Assembly: GCA_949775045.1 (NCBI GenBank)
Contig: OX459097.1
Location: 5,533,685 to 5,597,684, forward strand
Length of the DNA: 64,000 bases
Reading direction: 5' to 3'
Origin: Metridium senile
Taxonomy: Eukaryota; Cnidaria; Anthozoa; Actiniaria; Metridiidae
Notes under the pieces: generated by a model
Told to the model about the DNA's origin: nothing
Databases searched by the model: none
Seen by the model: the letters and a program-made list of their open reading frames with translations, nothing else
Shown: in pieces, positions 22,951 to 35,774 of the stretch
How positions within the stretch are numbered: the first letter of the stretch is position 1
Layout of the letters: every line of letters starts with the position of its first letter
Made by a program: the position numbers and the translations under genes

Positions 22951-23010
22951 GCCTGATTTTCAGAGCGGGCCAAGGGACCCAGGCCCGCTCTGAAATTAAA
23001 ATCAGGCTAC
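22951..23010. mobile_element. 60-bp hairpin MITE with 10-bp target duplication, U1
   Basis: GCCTGATTTT...AAAATCAGGC ends, with inner GAGCGGGCC/GGCCCGCTC arms, form an almost complete hairpin. AGTTACTCTA flanks it exactly on both sides (22,941-22,950 and 23,011-23,020). Segment X has one uninterrupted GTTACTCTAG at the equivalent site, which proves an insertion. The duplication length suggests a Mutator-like enzyme. Confidence 0.85.
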
Positions 23011-23337
23011 AGTTACTCTAGTTTCTTTGTAAAATAGTACCAGAACAAACTGTATTCCACTACACTTCTATTTTGTCCATTATAATCAATATCAATAATA
23101 AATATCATTCTATTATTTATCAAGTGTTGAGTCAATTTATTGTCATTATTCCCTTTAATGTTCCCGCGGTCACTGAAGGTTAAACAAGCCAAGCCGATTC
23201 TGACCAATCACAAGGCGTCTTTTATGATGTCAGATTATGACATAAACAGCGTCCTGTTTCAATATTGCAGGACGTTATTTGATTTGTTTACTCATTAAAG
23301 ATATATTCACAGTTTCCGCCTTGATTTTTGCTATTTA

Positions 23338-25029
23338 CACAGGGAGCCCGGCTTTATGTCGCTTTTATATGAAACTAGACGCATAACTGCGTGAACTCGG
23401 GCTTCATTACGATTATGTAATCATTTTCTTGGATTAGCTTGAGATGATTTGAAGCAAAAAAAGTTATTTTTTTGGTCGTCCTCCTTTTCTGTTTGGTCCG
23501 TTCCTTCAGTCCGTGATCCGCTTGCCTGTACCGCTTTTACCTGGATATCGATGTTCGGTTCGTGCCGTGAGTGATACATGCGAGCCGAAAGACTGTCTAG
23601 AAACAGTGTTATTAAAGTTGTTCTTGCAAAATAAACGCAAGAAAAAGCAAGATAGATACTAGTCACTAACGCAATTGGTATTATATTTTAGGCGATTTAA
23701 TTTAGGCTGTTGGATGTCACTCTTGGATGTAGTTTTCAGAGAGGCTGATTTCAGCTGTTTTATATTTGTTGTTGTCGAGCTTGACCTTGAGTTTTAAAAT
23801 CGGTCACGTTATCTGACATATTGTAAACAAAGAAATATTACTTTCATCGTTCAACTGCTAGATAATAGGTTGAAACGATTAAGTTTAAACTTAAAAGTTT
23901 TGCGTATAAGTTTGTTGTTCTTTGCCGAGAAGCTAAGCGCTCGGCAATCGCCAATCAATCGCGGATCTGAAGCTTGTACGAGCTAATAGTATAGTCAATA
24001 AAATTAAACTATTGACAGATAAACTCGTTATTTTAATCAAAAATATAAAATAAATAATTACAAGAAGCAAAATATTTACCCTAAACATCACTAAAGTATT
24101 ATACGGTTGTTGTCTTCACTTCTAGTGCGCTGTATCGTACTCTCTAAGAATGCTTACAATACAGTTAAATATCCAGTAGTAACAGCTTCGTCCTTTGTAA
24201 CTGGTTGTGAATCAATTCCATAGCATTATGAGTTTATAGCAGGGACGATTTCTCGATAAATTCCATCATAATAAGTTGGCTCGCTTATTTAGCCCGTAAA
24301 TTGCATGATCTGTATTAAAATTCACAGTGACCCTTTCCGAAAACATTCGACATAAACTTAAGTGTAATTCTACTGCGAATCATGTGGAGTGAGCGCATAA
24401 AATATGAGAATATTCCACCTAGAAATCAATCCTTCAACGAATCAAATATCCATGTGCTCGTATTGGCCAGTCTACGCATGCGCTGTGACCATACGCATGC
24501 GCGGTGACGACTAGACGGCGTTTTGCGACCCAAGAAAAAAAAAAAAAACATTGAAGCCCATTTTAAGACTCGGGTTTCCTTTGGAAAGCCCGAGTAATAA
24601 ATTATACAATGAAATAAAATATATCATAATCATAAGAGCCTTTGGGTTTCCTGTGCTGTATTTAATCCTTAGAGTTTCCGGTAATGGATTAGCGTTACCG
24701 ACCTGTGTGTGCCGTTGGTAACTTGAGAGCGCATTAGCGTAACGTATTAGAGTAATGCACGCCCTATAAACACACATAAATATAGTTTTTGGTACTCTCA
24801 AGTTACCAACGGCTACACACTGTCTGTACTTAACCAGTAACGTCAATACTATCTAATGCGCTCTCAAGTTACCAACGGCACACACAGGTCGGTAACGCTA
24901 ATCCATTACCGGAAACTCTAAGGATTAAATACAGCACAGGAAACCCAAAGGCTCTCATGATTATACTATATTTAATTTCATTGTATAATTTATTTTATAT
25001 AAAAGCGACATAAAGCCGGGCTCCCTGTG
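23338..25029. mobile_element. 1.69-kb non-autonomous DNA transposon, U1
   Basis: Perfect terminal inverted repeats of about 33 bp start CACAGGGAGCCCGGCTTTAT. CTATTTA flanks both sides (23,331-23,337 and 25,030-25,036), and segment X has the single CTATTTA at 5044-5050. No transposase was found; the minus-strand frames at 23,421 and 24,511 do not look like protein. It contains a nested palindrome at 24,596-24,994. A 7-bp duplication with CACAGG ends does not match a superfamily that I can name with confidence. Confidence 0.88.
24596..24994. repeat. Nested inverted repeat with 142-bp arms, U1
   Basis: Arms 24,596-24,737 and 24,853-24,994 are near-perfect inverted copies around a 115-bp loop. 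The loop itself has a further partial copy of the arm (CTCTCAAGTTACCAACGGC at about 24,797). It probably is a second MITE inserted near the right end of the larger one. Confidence 0.85.
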
Positions 25030-25206
25030 CTATTTATTCCATGTTAGTCATACATGCATGCACATACATGCATGGAAATCTAGCTATTTTTGGTTTTGTT
25101 GATGTTGATTTCATTGAGATACCACGAGCGCTCTGATTGGCTGGATACCATGTTTATATCAGATTAATAAGAGACGCTTCATAAAAAAAGGAATAAAAAA
25201 AGGAAT
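25030..25206. other. Spacer before the minisatellite, U1
   Basis: Conserved with 5044-5220 in X, including the ACATGCATGCACATACATGC palindrome. No gene is seen. Confidence 0.5.
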
Positions 25207-26120
25207 ATGATGATGTCATTGATGCTGGTTGTTGCTTATGGCTGCTGCTGTTGTTGTTGTTATTGTTGTTATTGTTATGGCTGCAGTTGTTGTTATTGTT
25301 ATGGCTGCTGCTGTTGTTGTTGTTATTGTTGTTATTGTTATGGCTGCAGTTGTTGTTATTGTTATGGCTGCTGCTGTTGTTGTTGTTGTTATTGTTGTTA
25401 TTGTTATGGCTGCAGTTGTTGTTATTGTTATGGCTGCTGCTGTTGTTGTTATTGTTGTTGTTGTTTTGATGGCTGCAGTTGTTGTTATTGTTATGGCTGC
25501 AGTTGTTGTTATTGTTATGGCTGCTGCTGTTGTTGTTGTTATTGTTGTTATTGTTATGGCTGCAGTTGTTGTTATTGTTATGGCTGCTGCTGTTGTTGTT
25601 GTTATTGTTATGGCTGCAGTTGTTGTTATTGTTATGGCTGCTGCTGTTGTTGTTGTTATTGTTGTTATTGTTATGGCTGCAGTTGTTGTTATTGTTATGG
25701 CTGCTGCTGTTGTTGTTGTTATTGTTATGGCTGCAGTTGTTGTTATTGTTATGGCTGCTGCTGTTGTTGTTGTTATTGTTGTTGTTTTGATGGCTCCAGT
25801 TGTTGTTATTGTTATTCTGATTGTTGCTGTTGTTGTTATTATTATTGTTGTTTTGAAAGCTACACTTGTTGTTATTGTTATGACTGTTGCAGTTGTTGTT
25901 ATTGTTATGACTGTGGCAGCTGTTGTTATTGTTATTCTGATTGTTACTGTTGTTGTTATTATTGTTATTGTTATGACTGTTGCAGTTGTTGTTATTGTTA
26001 TTCTGATTGTTACTGTTGTTGTTATTATTGTTGTTGTTTTGATGGCTGCAGTTGTTGTTATTGTTATGACTGTGGCAGTTGTTGTTATTGTTATTCTGAT
26101 TGTTACTGATGTTGCTTCTA
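25207..26120. repeat. GT-rich minisatellite, short allele, U1
   Basis: This is the homologous site of the array in X but only about 0.9 kb long and built from different units. GGCTGCAGTTGTTGTTATTG alternates with GGCTGCTGCTGTTGTTGTTG blocks, followed by GACTGT/ATTCTGATTGTTAC units like the right part of the X array. Unit lengths are multiples of three, so several frames are open at once. The Cys-rich (300 aa) and Val-rich (308 aa) frames are not supported as genes. Confidence 0.93.
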
Positions 26121-28330
26121 TTATCCTAAGATATGATCTTTTAATTTCACTTTAAACGTATCGCTTACTAACACGGATACTGGGACAAAACATTGATAAA
26201 ACATTAAGACAATCAAATCTCAAACAAGAAACATAATTGATTATTCTCAATTCCGCTTTCACGACGTAAATGCCATTGACAAAAAATAGGTGTATGCTTA
26301 TAATTTCTTTCTAACTTTAAACGACCTATCACCTTGGACAACCCTTTTTGGTGTATTCCTTTCTGTCTTGGAATGACCCATCGCCTTCGAAAACCTTTCA
26401 AAAATAGATGTAAGTCTATAATTGCTTTCCGTTTTAGAACGACTTATCGCTCTTGACAACCTGTTTTAAAATAGTTGTACATTGTGTAATCTGTTGCTTT
26501 AATCTCTCGTGTCCCTAGCCTTTGATTATCGACACGCGATCTGCTGTAAAACAGCAAGAAAACAGTAGCGCATCTACACTACTGATAAATTTAGTGGCTT
26601 TCTTAATTTGTACCGACCAATTACATCCAATCTTCGCGCTCCTATGCGGTAAACGATAAAAAACAGTTCGTATCTCTCACTCAATTGATTTACATGGTAG
26701 GAAATCTTTAACACCTTCAAAATGGGTAGTGCCCAATAGATGAGCTTATCTTTAGTACCAATTACACTACAAGTGGGAGCTTTTCAGTGGCTTAGTAACC
26801 GAGCTATTTACCGTCAAACTACTTGCTAAACACCACTAGCGATTCGCTCTTGTTGTTAATTAAGACTATGAACAACGAAAATAAATGATTGATTGGGTTA
26901 CAGGTTTTCTTATAGCATCGGAGAATTACTATCGACTCGATTAATGTGTTGAACAAGTTCGCGTATTTTGCGCATCCCAATGAGACAATATTGATTGTAG
27001 ACTAGGAACGATATCAAAATAGGAGGACCTGTGATTATCACCGTCGAGAAGGTGTTGCTAACAACCTTTACAATGTGGCTTTCTAAAGAAGTAATCAAAC
27101 TGAAGTAAGTAATCCCATGGTCGATCAATATACAGCGTTATCATGGTCAAACACTATCCAAATTATTAATTGCCTACAATTTCACACAACCATTTTCATC
27201 ACTAAAACACATCTCTCTATTCTTCCTCTTCATCTATTAAATACAAGAAAATCTCATATTCCTTACTTGATCGACTGCCAATAATATCTTCCTCTTCATT
27301 GAACATGTTGAAGAACAAGAGAAATACTAGAGTCCAAGTTACACGGTTAATTATTAACCATTTTCATTTTCCAGAGTCTATGCGATTTTTTTTTTGAACA
27401 AAAGATTAGGTCGATTCCGACTACAAACACATTACTTTAAAAAAAAATCAAGATCAGTAACGATAATGACTATTGAAAATATGTTTTTTTAAACGAAGAC
27501 CGAGGGGGAGTTATTAGATACGTGTATTATATTATCGTCTTGAAGCCTTGGTGTTATTATTACTGCGGTCGTATTCAAAACAAACAAATCTTTTCTTTAA
27601 AAAACTGATTTGATAAAGTGAAAAACAACATTCATTGTTCATAGTTTAACTTTTTCTGGAAAACATCTATACAATCGGTTGTGAATTATTTTAACTCTTA
27701 GGTAATTATCTTTGAACGTGTTGTTTTCTTTGGGTGTACCTAGTATGCTTCTAATATGTTGTGAACCATGGTTAGGCATATCGATACGCGTAAACATGGT
27801 ATCATTCTATAAATGTACAAAAAAACGATGATAATTACATAACAACAACAATATATAACAACAGTAAGAATATGAAGACAATGAGGAATATGTTTGGTAC
27901 TGTTTAATCTTTAAACCAAATAGAATTTAACATCCAACCCCGTAGTCAGAAAGTTACACTTTCATTTTTTACGGTGTTTAAAGTACCGATTGTTATTCCA
28001 ATGAAGGATTTAAAAGTCAGAAACATAAGAAAGTTACAGAGTCAGATAGTTAGTTAGTCTTTAAACGTTGTTCGCATGATTAGACAATATATAATAGCTG
28101 TAATGTGGATGTATGCAAATGAAATATTCTTTTGTTTTATTAAGAATCATACAAGAATCATACGGGTCAATACAATACTTGTTGTCCCATTACTCCTCGT
28201 GTATTGATGTGTATTTTGATTTTTTTGTAACTTATATAAAGGAAAAGCTTTAGTTGATTGATGTGCAAGACTATTTAGTCAGTCATATTTTTGATGCGAG
28301 ATTTATAAGTTAGGGTTTTGTACAAGGACA
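26121..28330. other. Non-coding DNA, U1
   Basis: Homology with X ends at 27,061. No exon or RNA gene is recognised. It is nearly identical to 56,418-58,627 in U2. Confidence 0.5.
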
Positions 28331-29240
28331 GCAACGAATGAACAATAACAAAGGCAACGAAAACAACAAAATTATCGAATGCAGAGAAAACAATACTGTC
28401 AACAGCAACAGCAACAATAACGACAAAGTACAATACCACCAACAACAAGAACGACGACAAACAAGCACTGAAACAAACAAACCGACAAACAAAAACATAA
28501 ACAAACAAACAAAACAGTCAAGCCAGCAAACAAACAAACAAACTGACAAATAAACAAAGAAAAAAATGACAAATAAACAAACAAATACATTAACAAACAA
28601 ACGCATAAACAGACAAACAAACAACACATAAACAAACAAATAAGCAAACAAACAAATAAGCAAACAAATAAGCAAACAAACAACTGAATAAACAGACAAA
28701 TAAGGAAACAAACAAATAAACAAATACATACATACATAAACAGTCAAAACAACCAGCAAACAAACAAACACATAAACAAAAAGACAAACAAACAAACAAA
28801 AAAGTACAATACTGTCAACACAGAAAATCAAACAAAAATATAAACAAACAAACAGACAATCAAACAAACACATAACCAAGCAGACAGACAAACAAACAAA
28901 CAGACAAATAGACAGACACATAAACATGTAAACAAACAAGCAAACAACTGTCAACAACAACGACAACGACAACGAACAAGCAAACAAACAAACAAGCAAC
29001 TGAGCAAATGGACAGATATACAAGCAAGCAAATACCTAAACAAACATGCATGCCCATAAATGACACACAAGCAAACAAGAAAGCAACTAAGCTAGCATGT
29101 CAGAAAAGTAGTAAACATTATATTACAAAAGAAACGAGCAAAGCACAACGAAAGTAAACAAGAAAGCAAGCAAGGAACAGGTCCAAGACAACAAGCAACC
29201 ATACAGACAAACAAACAGAAAACAAGTAAACAAAGACAGA
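28331..29240. repeat. (AAAC)n-rich low-complexity tract, U1
   Basis: About 0.9 kb of degenerate CAAA/AAAC words with occasional AACAGC blocks. Overlapping minus-strand frames of up to 237 aa (Cys/Leu/Phe/Val) are products of this composition. It is almost identical in U2. Confidence 0.92.
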
Positions 29241-30898
29241 AGCAAAAACGCCACCCAAAAGTTCTGTCGAAAAGAAAAGTTATAACATCTTCACTAAAAT
29301 CGAAATAATCCTATAAAATACCAAGAAAACATCGAACAAAGCAACCAAAAAACCACAAACAAATAAACCAATAATCACAAGAGATAAGACTGGACTAATC
29401 CAGATCGCCATCAAATAACGCTTCACAACAAACACCGACCAACCAAACAAATAACCTTACATTTACAACTCTACTCTACCGAACTGAAACACTATGCATT
29501 TGAATCAAATACTCTTCATCCTAGCTGGAAAGTGAGTTGCTATGACTATCGAGTCATTTTGATTTTGAGGATAGTATAATATCGATATTATTATGAATAA
29601 AATTATTATCATGTGGTCCACTAGGAGTTAATCTTCGCCATTGTCCTCTATTGTTTCTTCCACTAATCGCTTAATCGCTTAATTAATTGAAATAAACATA
29701 GCTGCAGTGTAAAACGAATACACGCACATTTAAAAAAAACACTAATTTGGCTGAAAAAACATGTACATAGGAGATAGAATGCTTCAAAACTTTGTCTCGG
29801 AGATGTGAGAAACGTAGAAAGGTTACGATGAAAGCAAGACAATACTTGTCAATGTAAGTATTTCACGATAACTAGATGTTAAGCTACTGTAATATTTGTA
29901 ATGAGTAGTACTTCTAAAGAAATAACCAGAGCAAAAAGTGATAGATTGCGCACTACCAAAATATAGCTACTTACTGACGTTTTGCACGTTAATGCTTCTA
30001 TTAATTAAACCGATCTTTTTAACAGCCGACAAAGGATGTACGTTTGAAATGTTATTTGAGTTGTTCTTGATTTTTGTTTTGCAAATTAGCAATATTAAAA
30101 CAATCCGAAAGGGTCAGGATTGATTCCATATAATGAATGTTACATCACAACTTTTACTTGGCGCTTGTTTTGTTTCTTCCTCAGAAAACAAACATTTTAC
30201 TATTTTACTTTTTCTTTACAGTTTGTAAAATGTATTGCTATAGCTCTGAATTTCTGAATTGAGCTTTTAATTAAAATAACAAAGCCGTTTTTGTACATTA
30301 AAGTACAAATCGAGTAAATGATGCTTTAACATTATTAAATATAGATAGGAAACACCTATCCAGAAAAACAATGCATTTTGTATCAGCGAAAAAGAGTGAA
30401 AAAAATCAATTTCCGTGTCGGCCATTTTTTGACAAGCTTATAGACCGAGTCTAAATATGGCGACCTTCTATTGTTCTTGACTGACTAGCCTCGTATTCAC
30501 GTATTGGGTCAGCATAGTGTTGTCACATGTATGAGAGGCTTGCAAGCCAAGATCAATATATTCACATTGGTCGCCATTTTTCGATTCGCGGTGTATGTTG
30601 AAAATCTGTTGATAATTAATCTCGACAAATTCCTATTAAAGTAAAAGCCTATCTTATATTTATATTAATTAAAACAGCTATAGTTTAGTGTTTTTTTTAC
30701 ATGTAAAAAAATATTCGATGTGTTTTCGTCAACAGTTGAATAATTTAGTATAACAGCTTTGGTACAAAAGGGCGACAAAAAAAATTGTGCAAGCGAACGC
30801 TTCTTGTGTCAGATTCAATTAGGATTATATCAATAAAATACCGCCGAGGCAATGACGTTTTTGTGAAAAAATGTGACTAATGTATGTGTGAGTTATAA
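29241..30898. other. Non-coding DNA, U1
   Basis: No gene is recognised. ATGGCGACC at about 30,457 and GGTCGCCAT at about 30,570 form a loose inverted pair. U1 and U2 begin to differ more from about 29.8 kb onward. Confidence 0.4.
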
Positions 30899-31062
30899 AT
30901 GGAAACTAGCGAGTAAACTAGTATATGATGCGTTGGTGTTTGATATAAACGATAGGAGATATAATGAAATTTGTAACACCGTAAAAAATATATACTTAAT
31001 TTTACTGACGTTTCGAGCTTTAGCCCTTCGTCTTTTACTCCGTTTCATTATATCACCTATGT
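30899..31062 (-). mobile_element. Retroelement fragment with hammerhead-like motif, U1
   Basis: A dispersed repeat starts GGAAACTAGCGAGTAAACTA. Its right part has inverted arms (ATAGGAGATATAATGAAA at about 30,952 and its near-complement at 31,043-31,060). They enclose, on the minus strand at 31,007-31,033, GACGAAGGGCTAAAGCTCG followed by AAACGTC. This has the stem II, GAAA and GUC parts of a type I hammerhead ribozyme, as found in Penelope-like elements and retrozymes. The CUGA start of the core reads AAGA, so cleavage is unlikely. Confidence 0.5.
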
Positions 31063-31140
31063 GTGAATTATATATATGTTAAAGGGATAACAAGTATACT
31101 AATATTCTTATATATGGAAACAAACTATTTACTGATTTTC

Positions 31141-31521
31141 TTCATTATCGTTATCATCATCAACAACATGTACAGAAACATTATCGTCATCATTATCAAT
31201 CAATATTTTCACCATTATCATCATAATGATAATCATCATCATCATCATCAGCAGCAGTATTACAATCGTCATCAACGTAACCATTATCATAGTCATCATA
31301 TAGTGATCATCATCATATCGTTATCATAATCACTAAAATAGTATCATAATAATCATCATCATCATTATCATTCTACCTGTTAGCATGTCTCGCCAATATG
31401 ATTATAATGATAATCATCATCATCATGAGCAGCAGCATTATTACCATCGTTATCAACGAAATCATTAGTATTATCATAGTCATTATCATCATCATATCGT
31501 TATTATAATCACTAAAATAGT

Positions 31522-31553
<32 letters not shown>

Positions 31554-31558
31554 TCTAC
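31141..31558. repeat. (ATC)n-rich microsatellite tract, U1
   Basis: Two similar blocks of degenerate ATC/ATG triplets each end in CATTCTACCTGTTAGC (about 31,369 and 31,551). This indicates a local duplication of roughly 180 bp. The His-rich frame at 31,063-31,329 is a product of it. Confidence 0.88.
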
Positions 31559-31559
31559 C

Positions 31560-33051
31560 TGTTAGCCACACAACCAATTCACATATATTGTTTTTATAAC
31601 AGAATCCGTGAAAAATTATCTTCAGTGTCCAAAACAAATTGTTATAAAATTGTTCTAATTACATTCCTTTTAAACTCAATCTTCGGCAAAAACCTGATCT
31701 AGTCCTAAATCCTTCGGTCTTTTACATGACAAGTGCCGCAGATCAAAACAGCCAATTTGAATGTAAACTAACCCAACATTTTAGATTTCTCACAGCGAGT
31801 CTCAGTTTAATTGGCTTTTAAAAGTCGCTTTAACCGCGGGTCTTAAAGTTTCCATAATTAAAGTTATACCAAACAACAAATAAATATATTTTAGATAAAA
31901 GTTAAAAATTTCATTAACATGTACTAATTGTACATGTACACAAGCTTAGTTTAGTATTTTTTCAAATATCATTATAGTCAAGAAATGTAAATACTTTCTT
32001 AAAATATAGTATACTTTATATTAGAATTTTATATACATATATTATTTATATTTTTTTACCTATAATAATTATATATTTCTTTATATAATATTATTGATGT
32101 CTATTTCACCATAAGTCGTTTTATTGAATAATTTTTAAAATTGATGTTTTAAGAAAAAGAAAGCTATCATATGATAGGCATTCACCATAACAATAACTTG
32201 TAAAGTTTGAGAAAAAACGATTAAATTTGCAAGAAACTAGAAGAGTTTGTAAAATCAGAAAAAAAAACCATCAAAACAGCGAGGCATCAAAGGAAAATTA
32301 CATACAAATCTCTACATTTTTCATTTAGCATAACTTCTTTGGTATTTTAGCCAAAGCATCAAATCCTTCCAAACTTGCCTATTTCAGGTGGTTCTTTCAT
32401 AGGACAATGCTAAAATATTAACATATTTGTTTACTTGAAAAGTTTTCTGCTACACATTATGGTATTTATGAAAGTGGTCTATTGTAAAAAGACAGAAAAA
32501 GAGCTACGTCAGATTTATGCAAACTTGCTCTTGTTATAAGCAGAAAAACGTACATTTCCATCTCTATATTTTGTTTATATCGTTATATTCTGCATAAATG
32601 AATTGCATTTATATTTTATTGTGTTTTATGACGAAAATTGTGTTTTATATATATTAACGATTCATGAGATTTTTTTATTTTGCAATAATATAAAAACAAA
32701 CTTCTTATTTTCAAGTTATATTTGCGAATATTTATGTACATTTTTTCAAGAAATCAAAACTTTTAAATGTCACGAGCTTAGTGACAATGGCTAGAAAACA
32801 ATCTGAGCTTAAAAAATGACGAAAAATTAAAAATATGATCAAAAACTATTAAAATTGTTTTTGTAACTACCAAAACTTCCTGTTTATTTTTTTAATGTAT
32901 TTATAAATTCAATGGAAATACTCAAAAAATCTTAATATTGAATGAAAAAGAAAACGAGCCCAAAATGGAGAAATTGCAAATTTGAAAATTTCATTTGTAG
33001 CAACTCCATATGAAACTTGTTCGCTTGTACTTATAGAATTCAATGCTTAAT
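31560..33051. other. Very AT-rich non-coding DNA, U1
   Basis: No gene is recognised. There are several long A and T runs and no stable repeat structure that I could define. Confidence 0.4.
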
Positions 33052-33366
33052 TAATTTTAATTGGAAATACTATAATTATAACAATCAAAACTCTATGGTC
33101 CAATATTTTAAATTCTAACGGTTCAAAAGAGAAAACAAAAATTTAAACAATTGATATTTGCTTATTTCAATAAATTATATTTTTAATTTTGAGCCAAAAT
33201 AAATATCAAAGATCTTAATTTTAATTGGAAATACTATAATTTTAAGCAATCAAAACTCTATGGTCCAATATTTTAAATTCTACACAAAAATCCAAAAATT
33301 TAAACAATTGATATTTGCTTATTCCAATAAATTATATTTTTAATTTTGAGCAAAAAAATATACCAA
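33052..33366. repeat. 163-bp tandem duplication, U1 only
   Basis: TTAATTTTAATTGGAAATAC starts at 33,052 and again at 33,215, each followed by the same AT-rich text with a few differences. U2 has a single copy (from about 63,658). Confidence 0.88.
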
Positions 33367-35304
33367 AGATCTTTTCAAAAGTCTTTAAAAATCTCACTCA
33401 TATTTAAATTGCTGCAAAATAAAAATGAGATTACTAAAAAAGAGAACAAATTGTGTGATAGAAATGAGTTTGCGACGTCAATTCCGTTGTAAAACAACCA
33501 ATTAACAGAAAAATAGAAATTACAATATTTCACAAAGTTCTTGTTTTTTACAAGTGAAAAACGTTCGACATTAAGAGTACAGTTTTAAATTGTTCTTTTA
33601 AGAAGTGAACATTTCAAATGTTTATGGTAATTAATTTGCAATAATAACAGGGTTCAACTGCTATACTCTGTAGGAAACGAACTTGTTTCCCTCATTACCT
33701 ACACCGACATCTAGCGGCCGAGACCAATTACAATATTTTAACAGCTTCCTCTGTTAAGTATCTCGCGACATCCACACGACTAAAAAGAACTTGAAAGATT
33801 GTTTAGTTGATTTGGCTAAGTGATCCCTACATCGAAAGCACGATTGTCATTGGCTGTTACGGTAAAAACAATGCTAATTTAGCCCGAGGTTGTAGCAAAA
33901 AGGTTTTTCGCGCGTATTGAGTTGTTTTGTTGGTTAATGATTTGAGCTGGATTGACTTCACTTCAGCGTACAATTAGTAGTTAAGTACCAGCGATACTTT
34001 CAAGCTACAAGTTAGGCTCGACAAAGCGAGCTAATATAAACAAATGTCTTGGCTGCTTCGACGCAAAACCACTAATTCCTAATTGGTGTTCCGCCAAACG
34101 AACACAAGCTCGTCATCGGTTGGTAGTGTCTCATGGGATTTTGGATCCATTTGCAAACTCATACTGACCTGCGAGTTTCAAATTTGCATGACGTTTTCTG
34201 TTGTTCGAATTGGACATCATATGATGGTTCCTTCTCGAAGCAATGATCAACAGATCCGTTGAGCATTCTACTGTTAATCAATGGAATTGCCTTGGTTTTA
34301 AAGTAACCTTTTTTGAAAAGGATTTTGTGTGGTGGGTTTACCGTCTGTCGATCACTACTAAAGAAGCTGTTATTCTTCGCAATTAAAATACAAGGTAGGT
34401 GGTCAAAAACGACAGAAGAGAATTACCTAGTCAGTCAGAAACACTGTCAGTAAGAAATCATCTTTCCTGTTACTCATTTTCACCGAGATACTTATCCCAG
34501 TTTTAGAGTACATAGTCTACCATTTAGCTTTTAACTCTAGACGAACCTAAGCCCACTAAACGGTGCAGTAAAAACCTTTATCGTCAAAATCTGACTAATT
34601 TAGAAAATGAATTCATTCACACACAGTCCTTTATTAATATATACATTACTTTAGCTTGGCCAGCAATCTATAATTACAACGACGCTTCAAAACTGTGAAA
34701 ATGGATTAATCTTTTGTGTTGGAGTCTTAGCCGCAAACACACATTGAAAAAGAAAGACACTTAAGCCGCCATTTTTACTTCAATTAATGGTTGTTTTTAC
34801 TTGGTTTTTCTGTTGATAATAAGCGGGATTTGTTCATTCTTAAGGCTATTGTTTACTTAGCTAAGCTTTCAACATTATTCGAACGCTTTTTTATTTCTCA
34901 GGGCTCTTCGCGCTTATTCGACGTATATATACGTACAAATAACAATATTAAACACCATATATTCTATCAAACTATATTCTTTACAGTGGTTATGTAATCC
35001 TTACTTATACAACAATGAAACACTTTAGGAATATTGCTAATTGTCATCGATGTTCGAGTTTGGTCTGATTTCTCAAAAGAAAGGGAGTGAATTCTAAGAA
35101 AACGTACTGTACTCAGTACTACATAATTTGTCATTTAAATCTGCCCATTTGATCTAATTTACCTAAATGGGTTCCGAAAATAGATTATTTAAGAAATGCC
35201 GAAAGCGGCACATACAGAAAAACCTAAGCAATCCAGAGATGAACAAAACAAAACTTTTCTACATCCAGAAAAGCACTAGTTTTAAGCTGAATGATATTTT
35301 TATG

Positions 35305-35415
35305 AATGGAAACTAGCGAGTAAACAAGTATAGGCTGCGTCGGTGTTTTATATAAACGATAGGTAATATAATGAAATTTGTAACACCGTAAAAAATGTTG
35401 ACTTAACTTTACTAA
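35305..35415 (-). mobile_element. Truncated copy of the hammerhead-associated repeat
   Basis: About 110 bp match 30,899-31,005 (GGAAACTAGCGAGTAAAC, GTAACACCGTAAAAAAT) with roughly 10% differences. The copy stops before the hammerhead-like part. Confidence 0.65.
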
Positions 35416-35774
35416 AAGTAAATATATTTTTATTGTTTAAAGCGGAGTAAGCTGGGTTTTTTATTGTTATTTGTGTGAATAACGTTTGTTTGTTTGTTTT
35501 AGTTATTGTCTATTAGTTATTGCCGTTTTGTTATAACAACGAGTGTTTGTAGTTTTTATATCTCAAGTTATTGTTTCAAATACGAAAAAAATAATGTCAG
35601 CACGGAAACACTAGCTCGCTTTGTTTATTTGATTAACGGCATTGTTTGTTCTTTTATATCAGGCTTTTAAATTTTCGCTATTCTTCTTTTCACACTTTCT
35701 CTTAGATGTTTTTCTTTCCAGTTCTCTCGCTTTGATCTCAGTTTTTCCTTAGTCTTTTTCACGGTTCTTGTCGA

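Noticed and set aside
25207..26155. Long Cys-rich (300 aa) and Val/Ile-rich (308 aa) open frames, also at 5221-6177, 8612-9607, 55495-56452
   Set aside because: Several frames are open at once because all unit lengths are multiples of three. The peptides mirror GT-rich repeats, and the frames break freely by stops in X.
28310..29023. 237-aa Cys/Leu/Phe-rich minus-strand frame (also 58,607-59,320)
   Set aside because: It is the translation of an (AAAC)n-rich tract. Near-identity in U2 reflects recent duplication, not selection.
31063..31329. His-rich 88-aa frame (also 61,362-61,628)
   Set aside because: ATC/CAT triplet repeat; copies differ by repeat-length changes.
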